A stretch of 64,000 nucleotides of DNA from Aphis gossypii (GCF_020184175.1 NC_065532.1:18972001-19036000), one strand, 5' to 3'; positions 37,501 through 49,190 are shown, counted from the stretch's first letter. Notes: generated by a model not told the origin, from the letters alone. Translations and numbers: made by a program.

Positions 37501-40475
37501 AAGCTTATCTTATCCCCTCCCCCGGGATCCGTACCTGGTACCTAATTATAATCATTACAATCAAAGACAATTTATTATACATCGTAATCATCGTCATTTT
37601 GGGAAAAATAAATATCAACATAAAAGAATATACAAAAAGTAAAAACCAATTATGTCCTTATTAGATTCTTGAGACAGTGCCTAATTGCCTAGATACAATA
37701 AATCCAAAACACAATCACATCACGGCTAGTCAAAATTATGAACCATCAACATTAACACTTTATTAGTCGACTGCAAATTAACACTGGTAACTAGGAAAAT
37801 GTTTATGATGTCGACAATATATGCCATTCAACGTGTTAATTAAGTATAGATCAGAAAATTATACTGCATCATATTCACAATGTTTTAAATCATTAATTAT
37901 AATAGTAAAATACATGGTGCACCATGGTTCTTTTATAAGTGAAGTAACGATTCATTTCTAAAAATGTATTAACTTTTTTGGAAATAAATATAATATCTAA
38001 CATAATCTGAAATAATATAAAAATAATATTTTTGAAAAAATATATATTTTACTATTTTTTTAAATAGGTACATTTATTGTAAAAATTAATTATCGTGGTA
38101 ATTATTAATTAGTAATAATATTGAAAAAAGATTATCTTATTATCGTAAATAAAGATAATAAGTATAATATAGTATTTGTTTTAATTAAAATGGAATCAAG
38201 CACAATTATTAAAATATATCAGATTATTTAGTATACATTTTAAACTCCATTCCGTTATTTTATACGTATAGAACAAATATTGCTGATATTGCTTGATTAT
38301 TATAATTTTTTTTTTCATTTCGTTTGGTCACCTACTTTAGCTGGTTATAAGCTACAAAGCCGGACGTACAGTCAGCGAATAACCGTTCTGTGTATATGTA
38401 CGGATAGCTTGCATTTTTTTTTTTTTTTGTCTATTACGTTTGACTCTAAATTTATTAATCTTATATACATACATCAATGCGGTAATACAGTACATAAATA
38501 TTCATTTTTGACATTGTTACGGTGTCAAATACAATAAATATTAAATTAATTACAGAAAACGATGAATATAGCATTATATATATTATTTTCAAATGAAACT
38601 TAGTCTCTGTAACATATAATAACTATAATTAATAGGTTGTTAAATAAAAATAATTAAATACAGTTATCATTCAGTGCATTATAATTAATAATATATGTAT
38701 TGAATTTGTATATTTTTACGAGTATTAAACATTTTGCTACACGGAATTTTGTGTGAAAAATAATAAATTAATGTAAAATTTATTGATATGGCTAATAAAT
38801 TTAATTTTTTTAAATATTGTTAATATTTCTATTTAAAGGATTGTTTTTATCGACTAGAAAAAATAATCAGTATTATTACATATTAGTATATTGTTTAAAA
38901 AAAGAACAATACACATAACGTGACGTAAATATAACGTGGTGAGGCTTTTTATATTGTAATATTTATACGAATTAAATTTTACCTTAAGAGACATCATTAA
39001 TTAACGACAATAATACAATATACAAATTGTGACATAAATTGTTGCAATTATATTAGTTACGTTTCACCAATGACAGGGATAATAAAAGATTAAATACAAA
39101 TTTGATTATGGATTTATTTCCTATGCTATGAATATTTTTTTAGTGTACACCAAGTAAATAAAACTATAAAGTGAATATTAAAAAAAATATTGTGTTACCT
39201 ATATTAAGATAAGTTTTAATAGAGAGAATAAATCAGTTACAATTAATTGAAATTTATACATAATATGATATAAAAACATGAATTAATATGAATATTTTGT
39301 TAAAATACGAATAATACGATACTTTATAGTATATACCTACCTTATGGTACCTACGAAAAATAAAGTAAATTATATAATTTTATATTTTATGTTAAGTAAA
39401 AAATTGTCTATCCTGATTATTATAATATAATTACTTATCGAGTTAAATAATTTCGATAATTTTAATTTAATCATTTTTTTTTCCACTGAATAATAAAAGA
39501 CTAGTTAGTATATTTACTAATATACTATTTGTTTTTTTGTTATTAATTATATTATTATTATGTACCTATACCTTTTATTATTAAATAACTATTTAAATAT
39601 TTTATGTTAATATATCTAGGTATTAAAGATTATTAATCATAAATAAAAATAAACTACCTAAATTAATTTTAATTTAATAAAACATATTATGTCATATATT
39701 ATACCCATTACTTAAAAACTTAATACATATTCGTTTTCATAGCTTTTATTATTTTGTAATAGTATTCAAAACAAAGCCTATATTAATTACATTATAAGTT
39801 ACATACATATTTTGAAATGCATTAACATATATTTTATTTTAGTAATCATTGCTATGCTACGCCATACGTTTAAATGTCTCATAACGTTGTGAGCAAAACA
39901 TGAAATTGTTAAGTGCATATTTTAACATCTTTTTATAGTTTTTAGGGCCTATTTACAATGTTAGCGTGATTACGTTATAATGAAGGTATTACATAAATAT
40001 CTATTATTAATTTTCTTCGCGGTGTTGTGTTGTGTAGCAAATATATATTAGCTTGGTATCTATTATTGTCATATGGTAAGCGGTCATCAAAATCATAACT
40101 TTTTTAGTTAGGACAATATATTTTTTTTAATATATATTGAGATAATAAATTAAATAGTAAATGAGTAAACTACACCACTATATCGCAGCAGTAGTATCTT
40201 ACCAGATTCCACACGGAGACGCATTTCCACCACCAGTTGGAACCTAGATCACCCCACGTGGGATGATCAACGCTGTTTAGGTCCAATACAAACAGCCCGT
40301 AGTACGTGACGTATATGTAATAAGAGGTGATGAACAACCGGGACACCCTGAATAGATGCTGGCGCTCCGTTTCTGTGTACGACCAGCAGTGTAACGCGGA
40401 AGTCACGACGGCCGCGGACCGCTTCGCAGACGACGACGAAGTTTCCATAGTCGAGTATCGTGACGGTAACGTCAT
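31592..40475 (-). CDS. AIG1/FAR-17a (ADTRP) family membrane protein, 4 exons, 272 aa
   Basis: On the minus strand the coding exons are 40475-40203, 35915-35766, 34595-34378 and 31769-31592, all with GT/AG sites, joining to 819 nt. The protein has about six hydrophobic segments (near 47-66, 88-105, 127-151, 177-188, 198-213 and 222-258). It matches the androgen-induced gene 1 pattern: WKxxxxWNL at the start of segment two, FP..I and FWxIxAV(N/D)(K/R)xLxFP (147-160), the NHAVHT motif (172-177) and TGRWIYL in the last exon. Human AIG1 and ADTRP are threonine hydrolases that cleave fatty-acid esters of hydroxy fatty acids, using a Thr in the KYLT motif and a His in NHxxHT. Here the Thr position is Ser87 (KCVSVWN). 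A second in-frame Met at codon 10 could also start translation. Intron 1 is 4.3 kb, and introns hold only repeats. The codon joining exons 3 and 4 is TG|T (Cys214). Confidence 0.9.
31850..32010 (+). repeat. Dispersed repeat copy in AIG1-family intron 3
   Basis: This is the same family as at 30075 and 32600. It has ACCGCTTTACTGTATAGTAG, GTGTACC, TTCAATGATAAATCATTG and GAAAAACGATTTTAAGTGAAG in the same order. The inverted copy at 49310-49480 is closest. Confidence 0.65.
32600..32735 (+). repeat. Second dispersed repeat copy in AIG1-family intron 3
   Basis: A more diverged copy of the same repeat, with GTGTACC, AACGATAAATAATTATAG, AAAAATGATTTTAAGCGAAG and GTTAG. It is about 750 bp from the first copy and in the same orientation. 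Confidence 0.6.
35916..40202. other. Intron 1 of the AIG1-family gene: no nested gene seen
   Basis: About 4.3 kb of AT-rich sequence. The plus frame at 38280-38537 lacks any domain. I see no conserved element or RNA gene here. Confidence 0.5.
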
Positions 40476-41060
40476 AATATTATATATATAATATGTATAA
40501 TAATATACTTGGTATATATTATATTATAATTTATTATTATTATATACGTTACGATAACCGCGGTATTCGGACGACGGCGACGGTATTGTTCGGGTTGGCT
40601 GCAACGGGTCCTATTATAGGTATAATAATATTATCGTGTAGGCACTGCTACTGCTGCGAATCATGCTACGCCGCTGTCTGACACTTGCGGCGGAACGCCA
40701 CTGACCGTTCTACGATAGAACCGCGCGGCGTGTTCCTATTATATATAATATTATATGCGCTTTGTATAATAGTAATAATCGTAATAATAATAATAATTGT
40801 TTTATGTATATATCGTATTTTATTATATTACCCATATTGTGCAGTGGCAGGCGCAAGACTCTCGCAAAATAATACATTACGTGCGCATGTAACGCGCATC
40901 GTGCAAGGCTCGCTAGTCCTACTCCCACCACCCTGGCCGGATCACTATATACATATATACAATAACAACACTTTATCCACACAGCCGTTTGGACAATACG
41001 ATTTTTCGTCTATTATATATTTATTTATTGTGTATTATTAATAATTATTATATATTTATA
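40476..41060. promoter_or_regulatory. Probable promoter/5' UTR region of the AIG1-family gene
   Basis: Upstream of the minus-strand start codon lies a short AT run, then two CpG-rich blocks (about 40556-40740 and 40842-40950). Open frames at 40685-41041 (+) and 40710-40982 (-) overlap each other and have no domain, so they are treated as by-products. A promoter here is inferred from composition and position only. Confidence 0.4.
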
Positions 41061-41350
41061 CAGGGTAATTCGTGGAGCAATAATATGAAGCTCATTCGCC
41101 ATTTCCCTTTTGTTTCTTCATTTTATAATGAATATGTTTAAATTCTAGTTTTGGAAATTTTAAATATATTTTAAAATTCTCAAATTGTTTGTACTACTTA
41201 TAGAGTTTCCAATGGAAATACAAACTATACCAGTTATTTTTCAAATGAAAACCTCCTTTTTGGTTGTAGATTATTTAATAGATATATTTCTTTTTGAAAA
41301 TTTTATGCACCCAGTTCAAAATTCGAATAAGCTAAGGATAATAATTAATA
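41061..41350 (+). mobile_element. Left-half copy of the CAGGGT-ATTC element
   Basis: It begins CAGGGTAATTCG and shares scattered internal blocks with the element at 5507-6244, notably the TACAAACT...TATTTTTCAAATGA region. No matching right end was found, so it seems truncated, and the right limit is approximate. Confidence 0.5.
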
Positions 41351-41644
41351 ATCCTTAAAAATGGATCAAAAATATAATTAAGACAGACATCCTCATTAAA
41401 ATCTTTATATTGTTTAACTTCTTGTGTGAACCAATATTGTTAGGTACCTATAGTTAATGCGCACAACACGGTAGATAGTGATATATTTAGATATTGAATA
41501 TTGAAATATTATAATATCTCATTACTCATTAGGAAAAAAGATTTTTTATCTTAATAGATTTTTTGCACTGACGTATATCAGGATAATATACAATGATTAT
41601 TTCATATAATATTGTGACAAACTTTTAACTGCATGCAGTACCTA

Positions 41645-42579
41645 GTGCGTTTGTGATATGATGGTTTGAAATTGAAACAGTGAAAAATAGGAAAAACTAG
41701 TTTTTTTAGAAAAAACTGACAACAAGTGGCTCCGAACAGAATAAAAAAAATAAATTTGAAATTTTTAACGTTTTTATGATAGTACATTAATAAGGCAACG
41801 CAAAAGATCATAAATATGGAATTTTGAAACTGAAATCTTACTTTTCTCCAAGTATTGTACATAATGTGATTTTTTCAAAAAAACAGTTTTTCGTAGTTTT
41901 TGACTTCAAATTTTGAGATATTCCATATTATTATTGTTCTAAACGATACTGCGACGTTCCTTTTATGTATATAGTGCCTTTGTTATATGATGGGTTGAAT
42001 TTGACACTGTGAAAAAAAAAAATTAATTTGACATTTTTAACGTTTTTATGAATGTATTTTTATAAGGCAACGCAATAGATCATAAATATGGAATTTTGAA
42101 ACTGAAATCTCACTCCTTCTCTAAGTATTGTACATAATGTGATTTTTTCAAAAAAACAGTTTTTCGTAGTTTTTGATTTTAAATTCTGATATATTCCATA
42201 TTATTATTGTTCTAAACGATACTGCGACGTTCCTTTTATGTATATAGTGCCTTTGTTATATGATGGGTTGAATTTGACACTGTGAAAAATAGGAATGACT
42301 AGTTTTTTTAGAAAAAATAGTGACAACAAGTGGCCCCGAACATAATAAAAAAAAAAAATTCGACATTTTTAACGTTTTTATTATTGTACATTAATAAGGC
42401 AACACAAAAGATCATAAATGTGGAATTTTGAAACTGAAATTACATTCCTTCTCCAAGTATTGTACATAATGTGATTTTTTCAAAAAAACAGTTTTTCGTA
42501 GTTTTTGATTTTAAATTCTGAGATATTCCATATTATTATTGTTCTAAACGATACTACGACGTTCCTTTTATGTATATAG
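41645..42579. repeat. Three-unit tandem array, about 330-bp unit
   Basis: Units start at 41645, 41974 and 42247, each with TTTG(T)GATATGATGG-like starts. All share ACGTTTTTAT, AGGCAACGCAA, ATCATAAATATGGAATTTTG, CAAGTATTGTACATAATGTG and TTCCTTTTATGTATATAG. Units one and three are about 330 bp. Unit two is 273 bp because it lacks the segment around ACAAGTGGCCCCGAAC. Identity between units is high, so the expansion is fairly recent. A minus frame at 41602-41862 crosses it and is not coding. Confidence 0.9.
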
Positions 42580-42688
42580 GTATATATAGTATGCAAGGTT
42601 CAGCGAAGTTTTAGTTTTACTCAAAAATGTAAAAGTATTTTAATGTAATAAATTATATTAGCTATATTGTACTAGCTGTACCTATATC

Positions 42689-43234
42689 CAGTGGCGATTG
42701 CTGTCTCCGGAGTCCGGAGTATGGGCATGCTCATTTTTAATAATGCATTAGGTATAATTTATAGTTCTATTTGATTTATAATTGATAAAAAATACGGAAA
42801 TTTTCATTTAATTATAAATTTATAAAAATTAATACAATAATTGTCACACACTCGTACACGTAAATTATATAAATCATTGGTAAAGCGCAACACATTGAGC
42901 GTATGCCCTAGCCCCTAGGTGTATAGTACCGTGGCTGATGGTGGAGTGAGTCTCAGAATAAACAATATTTCACGGAATAACAAGCGTTGCAATACCTTGC
43001 GTACACAGCTATCGCATGCTCTGCTAATAAATGTTACGATCAAAATAAACACAGACAAGTATAACATAATTTCATCTGTTTAGATGATATTTTTGTCATA
43101 TACTATGAAAAATAAAAAATACGTATTATATTATTGATGATAAAATAATTTTGTATTTATACTAATTAATAATTTTGTTTGTACTTTTAAGCATATGGCG
43201 CATGCTGAGCATGCTAGGAGAATTCGCCTTTGCA
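42689..43234. mobile_element. Probable degraded hAT-type element
   Basis: The left end CAGTGGCGATTGCTGTCTCC and the right end, in reverse complement CAAAGGCGAATTCTCCTAGC, are similar. Both are followed by GGCATGCTCA/AGCATGCTCAG blocks. CAGTGGCG is a common hAT tip. No 8-bp duplication survives and there is no transposase frame. Confidence 0.5.
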
Positions 43235-44134
43235 GCAGTATACTGAATAACCCATTTTCAGCCAGAAAAAATATGAAAAAATATAAAATATGGCATTCTA
43301 CTAATGTACCTACCTCTATTTAAGTGTACTTCAGTTTAAAGACAAATCACCGACATAATATGCGGTGTACCTATAATATATAAATCAGTATTTGTTGGTA
43401 ATTGATACTATTCGATAATGTGAAATTTAAAAAAAAAAAAATTAAAAATATCTGCAAATATGCTAATAACAATATTTTATGTATAAGTATTTATAGTTAT
43501 CTAATAATATGCCAATGTCAATAATTATCAACGATTTTTGAACAATTTGACAAGAAGGCTTACTGCATTCCAATTATTGAATCTGGAGACACAACTATAC
43601 TAACATCCTGGGTATGCCACTTAAGGAAAAGTAAGATATTAAAATAATATTGTTTAACATGAACTATACACGAGCACCAATACAAAACCATAATGATAAT
43701 ATTATTTCGTATATAATTGGTTGCTGTTAAAAATTTCGTATCGTTCGCGCATAGGTAATATAACTTATAAAATCAATAACTCTGATCAATGTGCATATTT
43801 AACACGGTTATATTATAATATCATTATCGCATACTTGCACCAAACAATGTCATATTATGATAAATTATTATATATTTTCGTGATTCATACAAATACAGTC
43901 AAAAATTATTAAAATAATTAGATTAGTACGACTCACTTCTCATATAGACGTACGACATGTTTAATGTCCACGACAAAGCGGTTGTGCGACGCGTCGTCGT
44001 CCTGTATTTGCGGGCATTGTTCGAGTGACCGCCCGCCGCCGTTGCCATTCCCGTCTTGATCACTGACAGACTGTCAGAGGTCCCATCAAACTTTTGGATT
44101 CGACTGCAGATACCGTGGCAACATCACTACTACT

Positions 44135-44330
44135 GCGGCCACCGAGCCTTATACATCAGCCGCTGTCGACACTGAGGCTGGCTGTCACCACACCACGACC
44201 GTACGGCCGCAGTCACCGAGCCCTATCCAGCAGCAGTGAACATCTGGCTGGTCATCGGCACGACCGCACAACCGCAGTCGCCGACGCTGAACCCGATGCC
44301 TGCCCAAACCATACGGCCGTCGGCGGTAAT
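44135..44330. repeat. GC-rich degenerate tandem repeat at the 5' exon of a broken gene
   Basis: Copies beginning GCGGCCACCGAGCC (44135), CGGCCGCAGTCACCGAG (near 44204) and AACCGCAGTCGCCGAC (near 44270) are spaced about 67 bp, with a shorter fourth near 44313. A 67-bp period is not a multiple of three, so each duplication moves the reading frame. This explains why three plus-strand frames are open in turn, including the 97-codon one at 44094-44384. Confidence 0.6.
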
Positions 44331-44947
44331 GGACGAGACTGTTACGGCAGAAGTATCAGCCAAGTGAGTTTGCTACTACATTGAAGTATACACATAAAAT
44401 TGTACAATCATTTTAATTTTAATGCTGCAATTAAAACTATATTAATTAAAAAAAATGGATTGTCCGTCTATCAATATTTTTGAAGTTTTCGTAGTTTTAT
44501 ATTATAAAAACAAAACAATATTGAAATTATAGCGGTGACAAAAACTTTATAAAAGTTATGATACTAATACATATTATATATAATACTTTTGCAGCTATAA
44601 CCACAAATCCGCGAAACTTGTAGCTGTATAAATGGGCATAAATTAATTCAAATTTAATCAATTTATTCGTTATTATAATATGCCTGCTGTAATGTTTTAA
44701 AGTGCGATTTGGCATCAGAATGACTATAAACAATAAAACTATTAACTAAAGAATAAAAAAAATCATTATAATGATCACAATCAAAATAAAATCATCAGAA
44801 CTATAGACAAAATATGATTATTTATATCAATTTTTTTTTCATTATAATTGCAGTTTTTATGATGAAGATGCAGGAGAAGACATCGACGACGACTACGAAA
44901 TTCCGATTTACAGTTTCGTACTAATTACTAGGGCTCGGATTTTTTAA
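44296..44947 (+). pseudogene. Two-exon gene fragment truncated by a hAT insertion; possible GPCR N-terminus
   Basis: An exon ending at 44363 (GCCAA|GTGAGT) joins in phase to an exon starting at 44854 after a CAG acceptor. The joined frame gives 53 aa from the ATG at 44296 to a stop at 44945-44947. Exon 2 encodes a very acidic stretch (FYDEDAGEDIDDDYE) followed by IPIYSFVLIT, the start of a hydrophobic segment. The reading then enters the transposon at 44929 and stops 19 bp inside it. Past the element (45687 on), the original exon would continue with LLAM before it meets a second insertion. An acidic tyrosine-bearing tail followed by IPxYS and LLAM resembles the N-terminus and helix one of a peptide-binding class A GPCR such as cholecystokinin-like receptors. 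That identity is tentative. The upstream frame is open back to 44176, so a more 5' start or exon is possible. Confidence 0.5.
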
Positions 44948-45678
44948 AGCATAATAAGCAACTTAAAAGCACACGATTATTTTTTTTTTTAAAAAAAAGA
45001 GTAATAGCTGGTATATTTATTTTCAAAAAAAAGCAAAAAAAAAACGATTAAAAATTAACACGAATTACCTAGTTATAAAAATGAATAAAAAAATTTGAAA
45101 AATTAATTTAAATTAAAAAATGAATTAATTACTTACCATGTATTTCAGTGGTGACTGGTAAAATTAACTCTATATTGTCCGAAGGTATATTTTTATTCAT
45201 AGAAATCCACTGAATTGTTCGATGCATACTTTATACAAAAAGTTTAAAATTACAACACTATTAATCTTAAATTTTGAAATGGTCGATATCGATGTTGTAG
45301 GCATACTGACCGTATAGGTACTGCTGCTATAATATGTAGATCGATATTCTATATGTTTAATACTTTTAATAAACAAGCCGATAACGAAAACAATATAACC
45401 ATTTAGTCCGCATTCTGGGTTTTTACGTTTCTTATTAATTCATTTTTTTTTTTTTAATACAGTAGCATAATAAACATATAAGTATAAAAATTCTACAGCT
45501 GAAATAACTGAAAAATACAAAAAAAGCATTTACATAAAAAAAAAAAAAACCGGAAATAAGCAAAAATAAATTGATTTATTGGGAATCAGAATGGTGTGAT
45601 ACGAATTTATACATAAAAATTAGATTTATATCTTATACATAAAAAAGAAGCATAATATGCTTTAAAATCCGAGTCCTA
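44929..45678. mobile_element. 750-bp hAT-type non-autonomous element with perfect 8-bp duplication
   Basis: The ends are TAGGGCTCGGATTTTTTAAA on the left and, in reverse complement, TAGGACTCGGATTTTAAAGC on the right. The 8-bp duplication CTAATTAC sits at 44921-44928 and 45679-45686. Length of duplication and TAGGG-type tips fit the hAT superfamily. Inside are A/T runs and no transposase frame. It interrupts the second exon of the gene fragment at 44296. Confidence 0.92.
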
Positions 45679-45699
45679 CTAATTACTTTGTTAGCGATG

Positions 45700-45813
45700 T
45701 TTTTTTTTTGGTGTATCCAAGTTTATATATTTCTAGTAATGCAAAAAAAAAAATGTGTCTTTTTGTTTTCCACATTCCACTAGAAAAATATAGACTCGGA
45801 TACACCAAAAAAA
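45700..45813. mobile_element. Short foldback element
   Basis: The left arm TTTTTTTTTTGGTGTATCC...TTTCTAG (45700-45736) pairs with the right arm CTAG...GGATACACCAAAAAAA (45780-45813), leaving a roughly 43-bp loop. Open frames on both strands across it (45683-45926) share similar peptide starts because of the palindrome. It lies 14 bp from the hAT duplication, right where the interrupted exon resumes. Confidence 0.75.
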
Positions 45814-45884
45814 TTATCAATAAATACATAAATTGGTATAAAACTGTAAATCGGTCTAAAGAGTCATTGGTGCACAATGGAAAG

Positions 45885-45960
45885 TATCCATACCCATGTG
45901 ATGAGTGCAATAAACCATTCACTTGACTTAGCCAATTTTCAGAACATCAGCGCACTTTAC
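45885..45960 (+). pseudogene. Dead C2H2 zinc-finger fragment
   Basis: YPCDECNKPF is followed in frame by a TGA (45924-45926) and then a QFSEHQRT stretch. The spacing is that of a finger: Cys at 45897, Cys at 45906, then 12 residues to His at 45945. The final His is replaced by Leu, and a stop lies in the finger, so it cannot work. It looks like one unit from a multi-finger gene family. No flanking fingers are seen. Confidence 0.72.
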
Positions 45961-45965
45961 AAATA

Positions 45966-48329
45966 AGACGCCTTGATCTTTTGGTTTTTTGTATACAAAT
46001 ATAATACTTGTATGTTTTACTGTTTGAATAAAAATATCATCATTCATCAGTGATGAGCTGATGACAAATATTACATGTCATCGTAATTAATAATATCTAT
46101 ATTTAATAATTATTACTTAAACAATATAATTACGTGTAAATGTATTGTACATTGTAATTTATAATAGTAAAATTATATACATATCCAGTTACTTGAATAT
46201 AATTTTAATCTTGTAGGTAGTTTTTTATTAATACAATGATACGTATATTGATACATAATAAAAACTACTTATCTATGCTACATAATATAGAAATTCTTTT
46301 TTTGAGATTGTTCATAGTAAGACGCCGTACAGCTACTATTAAATAGTTTTAGCTGTAGTCCTTAAATCAATATTATAAAATTTAGGATAGTTATTTAAAT
46401 AGACCAAATATTAAAATTTTGTTTTTGAAAAATGTGTAAAAAATGTGTTTACTGGCACATGCAATTATTGCAATTCTAATGTTTCTATATATCATCATTA
46501 TTTTTATCATCTATGATAGTCAGTTATTCCATTGTTGTATCTTGATTTTTAAATCTCAATCTATAATTTAAATTTTATATGGTCTTATACAAAATATTTA
46601 AAATATTTTTTATACATGTTGAATGTTGATAGGTGTACAAAATATATAAATAGATGATATTGATTTTTTTTTTATTATTATTGTTATTATAAAGGTCAAT
46701 GTTATAATGGCATTAGGGCCATTGGCAATTGGGCAATATTACAACATGTTATGTATGAAGATGTAGATTATATATATGATAAAAATATAAAATTATAGAT
46801 TTAGTTTATTATACAATGAATATGAAACTTGATAATGAATTAATATGGTTATTTATTAATAAACACTTAACATTTAGAAGTTTGCAATAGTGCAGCATGT
46901 AGGTGGCCTATTCGGTAAAGACTTTTTTTATAGTTATAACTTAAAGGATGATGTTCTCTTATACTTGATGAACCCAAAACTTTTTACAAAAGTGAGAATT
47001 TTATTTTTATTATAGACGGAAACTGTTTTTTTAAGATAGAATATTCATAGGAAAATATCGTGGTTAATACAGACTCGCCATGCATACAAATACAATATAA
47101 TGTGTTACAACCGTGGGGCGTGGACAGATATCATTATACAACAATTAGGTTAGTTAGTTATAAATCCGTCGCTCTTCGTAAGTGACCATTACATTTTCAA
47201 CAGTAAATAAGCCATTATAATTTTCGTCGATCATTTAAAAAATATTCGTCGTCAGCAGCCATTTGATCCGCGTTCTTAACGATTCTCAATCAAACTATTT
47301 TCATGACTTCCTCTATTGCTTATGTAGGTAGTGGTATCGATGTAACTATGCAATAACATTTCGAATTTGTATTGTAGTATTTTACGAGTATTGGCGAGCT
47401 TCCTTACTTCCGATTTTTACAAGATTAAGCACCAAGCCAAGGTAAGACGCTCATAACCCGAGCTGGGATAAGGGGGTTTAGGTAACCTTACCTACCTATA
47501 CTTACGAAAATCTACTATTGATTTTAATACAAAAAAACAATATTTATTTTTTGGTTAGAATATTTAAGGTATTTATTAATGATTTTGGAAGAACATTTTC
47601 TGGAACAATTGAAACAATGTCTATTAAGACCAATATCAGCTTAATTTAATTTGATATTGATTATATGAATTATTTATATAATGGAACATAAATTTTAATT
47701 TTAATAAATCTTTTTTTAATGTTGAGTAAGTATTTACCTTTGTTTACGAATAAGCTCCTTAGTGATATTAGCATACAATTTATTTGACAGAAATCACCGT
47801 GTAAATAATTATGTAGGCAATTAATAAACTCAACTTTGGGATTAACGAATGAAATACATAAGTAAAAAGTGCCAAATTATAATATAATATACTTATATAA
47901 ATTTGTTTTGATACGAATCTCTTATTATAAAGTCATAATAAAAATATTTAAAAAACTAATATAATTTAGAATTTTTTTGATTCCAATAACTGTTTAGATG
48001 TATGCAATTACAAATAAAAATATTATTATAAGCAGTATTTAAGATTTTTCTGCCCTGCAGGGTACACATTTTTTGTATGCTCTATTCCTCTCACCTGTTT
48101 TTTATAATAACAATTTTTCTTATCTATAAATAAACTTTCAACACATGTGATATAGTAATAGTATCGTGTAACATAAAAATTATAAGTCTATTCAGTGCTC
48201 TGAAATGTTGAATATCGTAGTACTCTCAATAGTACCCATGATAACAACATAATTAAAGAAAATTGTAAAATTTATTCATTTATTTACGAAATAGTGAAAC
48301 ATTATAAACCTGTTTAAAACAAAAAAAAA
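45966..48329. other. Gene-free interval
   Basis: AT-rich sequence with a mildly less AT-rich stretch at 47080-47480. On the minus strand, ATGGCTGCTGACGACG at about 47258-47273 starts a 15-codon frame with no splice site I could support. Nothing else was recognised. Confidence 0.5.
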
Positions 48330-48414
48330 AAGCTTCCAGTTAAATTTACTGCCCTCCAAAACGTGCTGCCCGGAAGAATTGCCTTCCTTGCACCGCCTCT
48401 AAATACGCCACTGA
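48330..48414 (-). mobile_element. Terminal fragment of a hAT element
   Basis: In reverse complement it starts CAGTGGCGTATTTAGAGGCG and continues with GGTGCAAGGAAGGC and CCCGGGC-like sequence, a very typical hAT terminus. The other end was not found, so this is a truncated relic. Confidence 0.6.
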
Positions 48415-48764
48415 TTATATATATAAGCATATGTATATAATGACTGAAACATTTATAGAATCAGAGCAAACTTGAATTCATTTTAATAAATGTATTGAAC
48501 ATTTTTTCTGTGTGCATACAATTAATGTAATAAAAAAATGCTTCAATTTTTGATTTTGAAAATTGTTTTTTATTAAAAATTATATCTACTGATACTTTTG
48601 AGAGGTTAAAATTAAAAATGACTATTATTTTTCAAAATTATTGAGGAAAACCAACAAAAGCCATCATTCTTAATTCGTGAAATAGATGTGTTTCAATAAA
48701 AAAAAATCACGTGGTAGCTAAACGGCGATTATACCAAAAATGTATTGGTACTTGAAACATTTAA

Positions 48765-49190
48765 GAAAATGCAACACCCGCGTGCGTTGTCTCCGTCGTA
48801 CAAATGCGTAACATAGTAAATTTACTCTCAGCAGATCACGTTTAGCTCCGTTAGTTTAAATATTACGAGTGAATCGACCATCAACCCTATTATGAAAATT
48901 GATGGTAAGAACAATATCTTATGTTGGTTTTTTGCTATTCAATTTTTAATCGAGTTATGAGAATTATTAATTTACTGTATATAATACACGCTTAATTTGT
49001 TAAAAATTGAATTATCGTAAAAACCAACATACGTACACAAATATAATGTTTATACCAACAAGTTTCATAATAGGTCGATTCACTCTAATATTTTAACTAA
49101 CGGAGCTAAATGTGATCTGCTGAGCGTAAATTTTTCATGTTAAGCACTTGTTTAAGACGGAGACAACACATGCGAGTGTTACGTTCTTTC
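48765..49190. mobile_element. 426-bp MITE with about 120-bp inverted arms
   Basis: The left arm (48765-48890) and right arm (about 49070-49190) pair over about 120 bp, sharing GTTGTCTCCGTC, AGCAGATCAC, TTTAGCTCCGTTAG and GTGAATCGACC. Pairing loosely continues through a ATGTTGGTTTTT / AAAAACCAACAT pair. The centre is AT-rich with no frame. A diverged half copy lies at 53612-53765. No clear target duplication was found at the approximate ends. Confidence 0.85.

Noticed and set aside
44094..44384. 97-codon plus frame as the true coding frame of the broken gene
   Set aside because: Its splice to the next exon meets a stop at once, while the frame ending in GCC AA continues through the acidic exon.
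45683..45922. 79-codon minus frame
   Set aside because: It mirrors the plus frame through the palindromic foldback element.
47225..47275. Short minus-strand ATGGCTGCTGACGACG start
   Set aside because: It stops after 15 codons and no donor site or second exon could be supported.
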